Below the pieces are notes generated by a model. The model ran no database searches. It saw only the letters and a program-made list of their open reading frames with translations, and was not told the origin of the DNA. Made by a program: the position numbers and the translations under genes. A stretch of 64,000 nt of DNA from Pseudorhodobacter wandonensis (GTDB taxonomy: Bacteria; Pseudomonadota; Alphaproteobacteria; Rhodobacterales; Rhodobacteraceae): assembly GCF_001202035.1 (NCBI RefSeq), contig NZ_LGHT01000004.1, forward strand, positions 113,561-177,560. The letters are read 5' to 3'. Shown piece by piece: positions 63,998-64,000 of this stretch (positions are counted from its first letter, which is position 1; every line of letters begins with the position of its first letter).

Positions 63998-64000
63998 ACC

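Noticed and set aside
1..64000. CRISPR arrays, prophage genes, toxin-antitoxin pairs or restriction systems
   Set aside because: No regularly spaced repeats and no recognisable phage, toxin, nuclease-defence or methylase genes were found; the NYN protein has housekeeping neighbours and no antitoxin partner.

Overview
The window is a chromosomal segment of an alphaproteobacterium, most likely a marine Rhodobacterales/Roseobacter-group species. The reasons are the gene families and their order: urease fused to a UrtABCDE urea transporter operon, accD-folC, an Mrp antiporter operon with a fused A/B subunit, deoC next to a two-domain aldehyde dehydrogenase, kbl-tdh, and a Rhodobacter-type bcs cellulose operon with bcsN. 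No rRNA, CRISPR array, prophage or complete insertion sequence is visible.

Layout. 1-7.2 kb: a minus-strand cellulose operon (bcsN-bcsA-bcsB-bcsZ and a TPR-like BcsC candidate cut by the window edge). 7.6-10.8 kb: a diguanylate cyclase and a PAS-GGDEF-EAL protein, giving a local cyclic-di-GMP module beside a PilZ-containing cellulose synthase. 11-16.1 kb: urease ureDA-(62-aa membrane protein)-BCEFG, with an apparent 1-nt frameshift in ureC. 16.4-22.4 kb: urtABCDE. 22.4-37.5 kb: an accessory region with a wrecked ABC exporter, a ManD-type dehydratase plus a Gfo/Idh/MocA oxidoreductase, tRNA-Asn, an IS481-type transposase fragment, a LacI-controlled sugar operon, and decayed SDR/alcohol dehydrogenase/LysR remnants. 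37.5-64 kb: mostly housekeeping genes (tdh/kbl, arfB, an aminotransferase-kinase-Nudix operon, a phosphate transporter, pncB, argC, pncA, trhO, cytochrome c', an NYN protein, a GT8 enzyme, accD-folC, mrpABCDEFG, deoC-ALDH).

The most interesting system is the LacI-family operon at 27.1-35.8 kb. It encodes a binding protein, two permeases, an ATPase, a GH63/MGH1-like glycoside hydrolase, a D-lyxose/D-mannose isomerase and a MOFRL-type glycerate 2-kinase. Read together they make a complete predicted route: import of mannosylglycerate (digeneaside, a red-algal compatible solute), hydrolysis to mannose and glycerate, isomerisation of mannose to fructose, and phosphorylation of glycerate to 2-phosphoglycerate. 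Two CG-centred inverted repeats sit in the divergent promoter region, one between a TTGACA box and its likely -10. The ATPase gene has an apparent 1-nt deletion that splits it just after the H-loop.

Other points of note are a 62-residue single-helix protein between ureA and ureB that keeps the HX5DH nickel motif of HupE/UreJ, a terminator-like hairpin inside the start of the EAL gene, a kinase plus class III PLP enzyme pair resembling phospho-lyase systems, and binding-protein genes followed by intercistronic hairpins in both ABC operons. All functional assignments come from reading motifs and context only; no database search was run.
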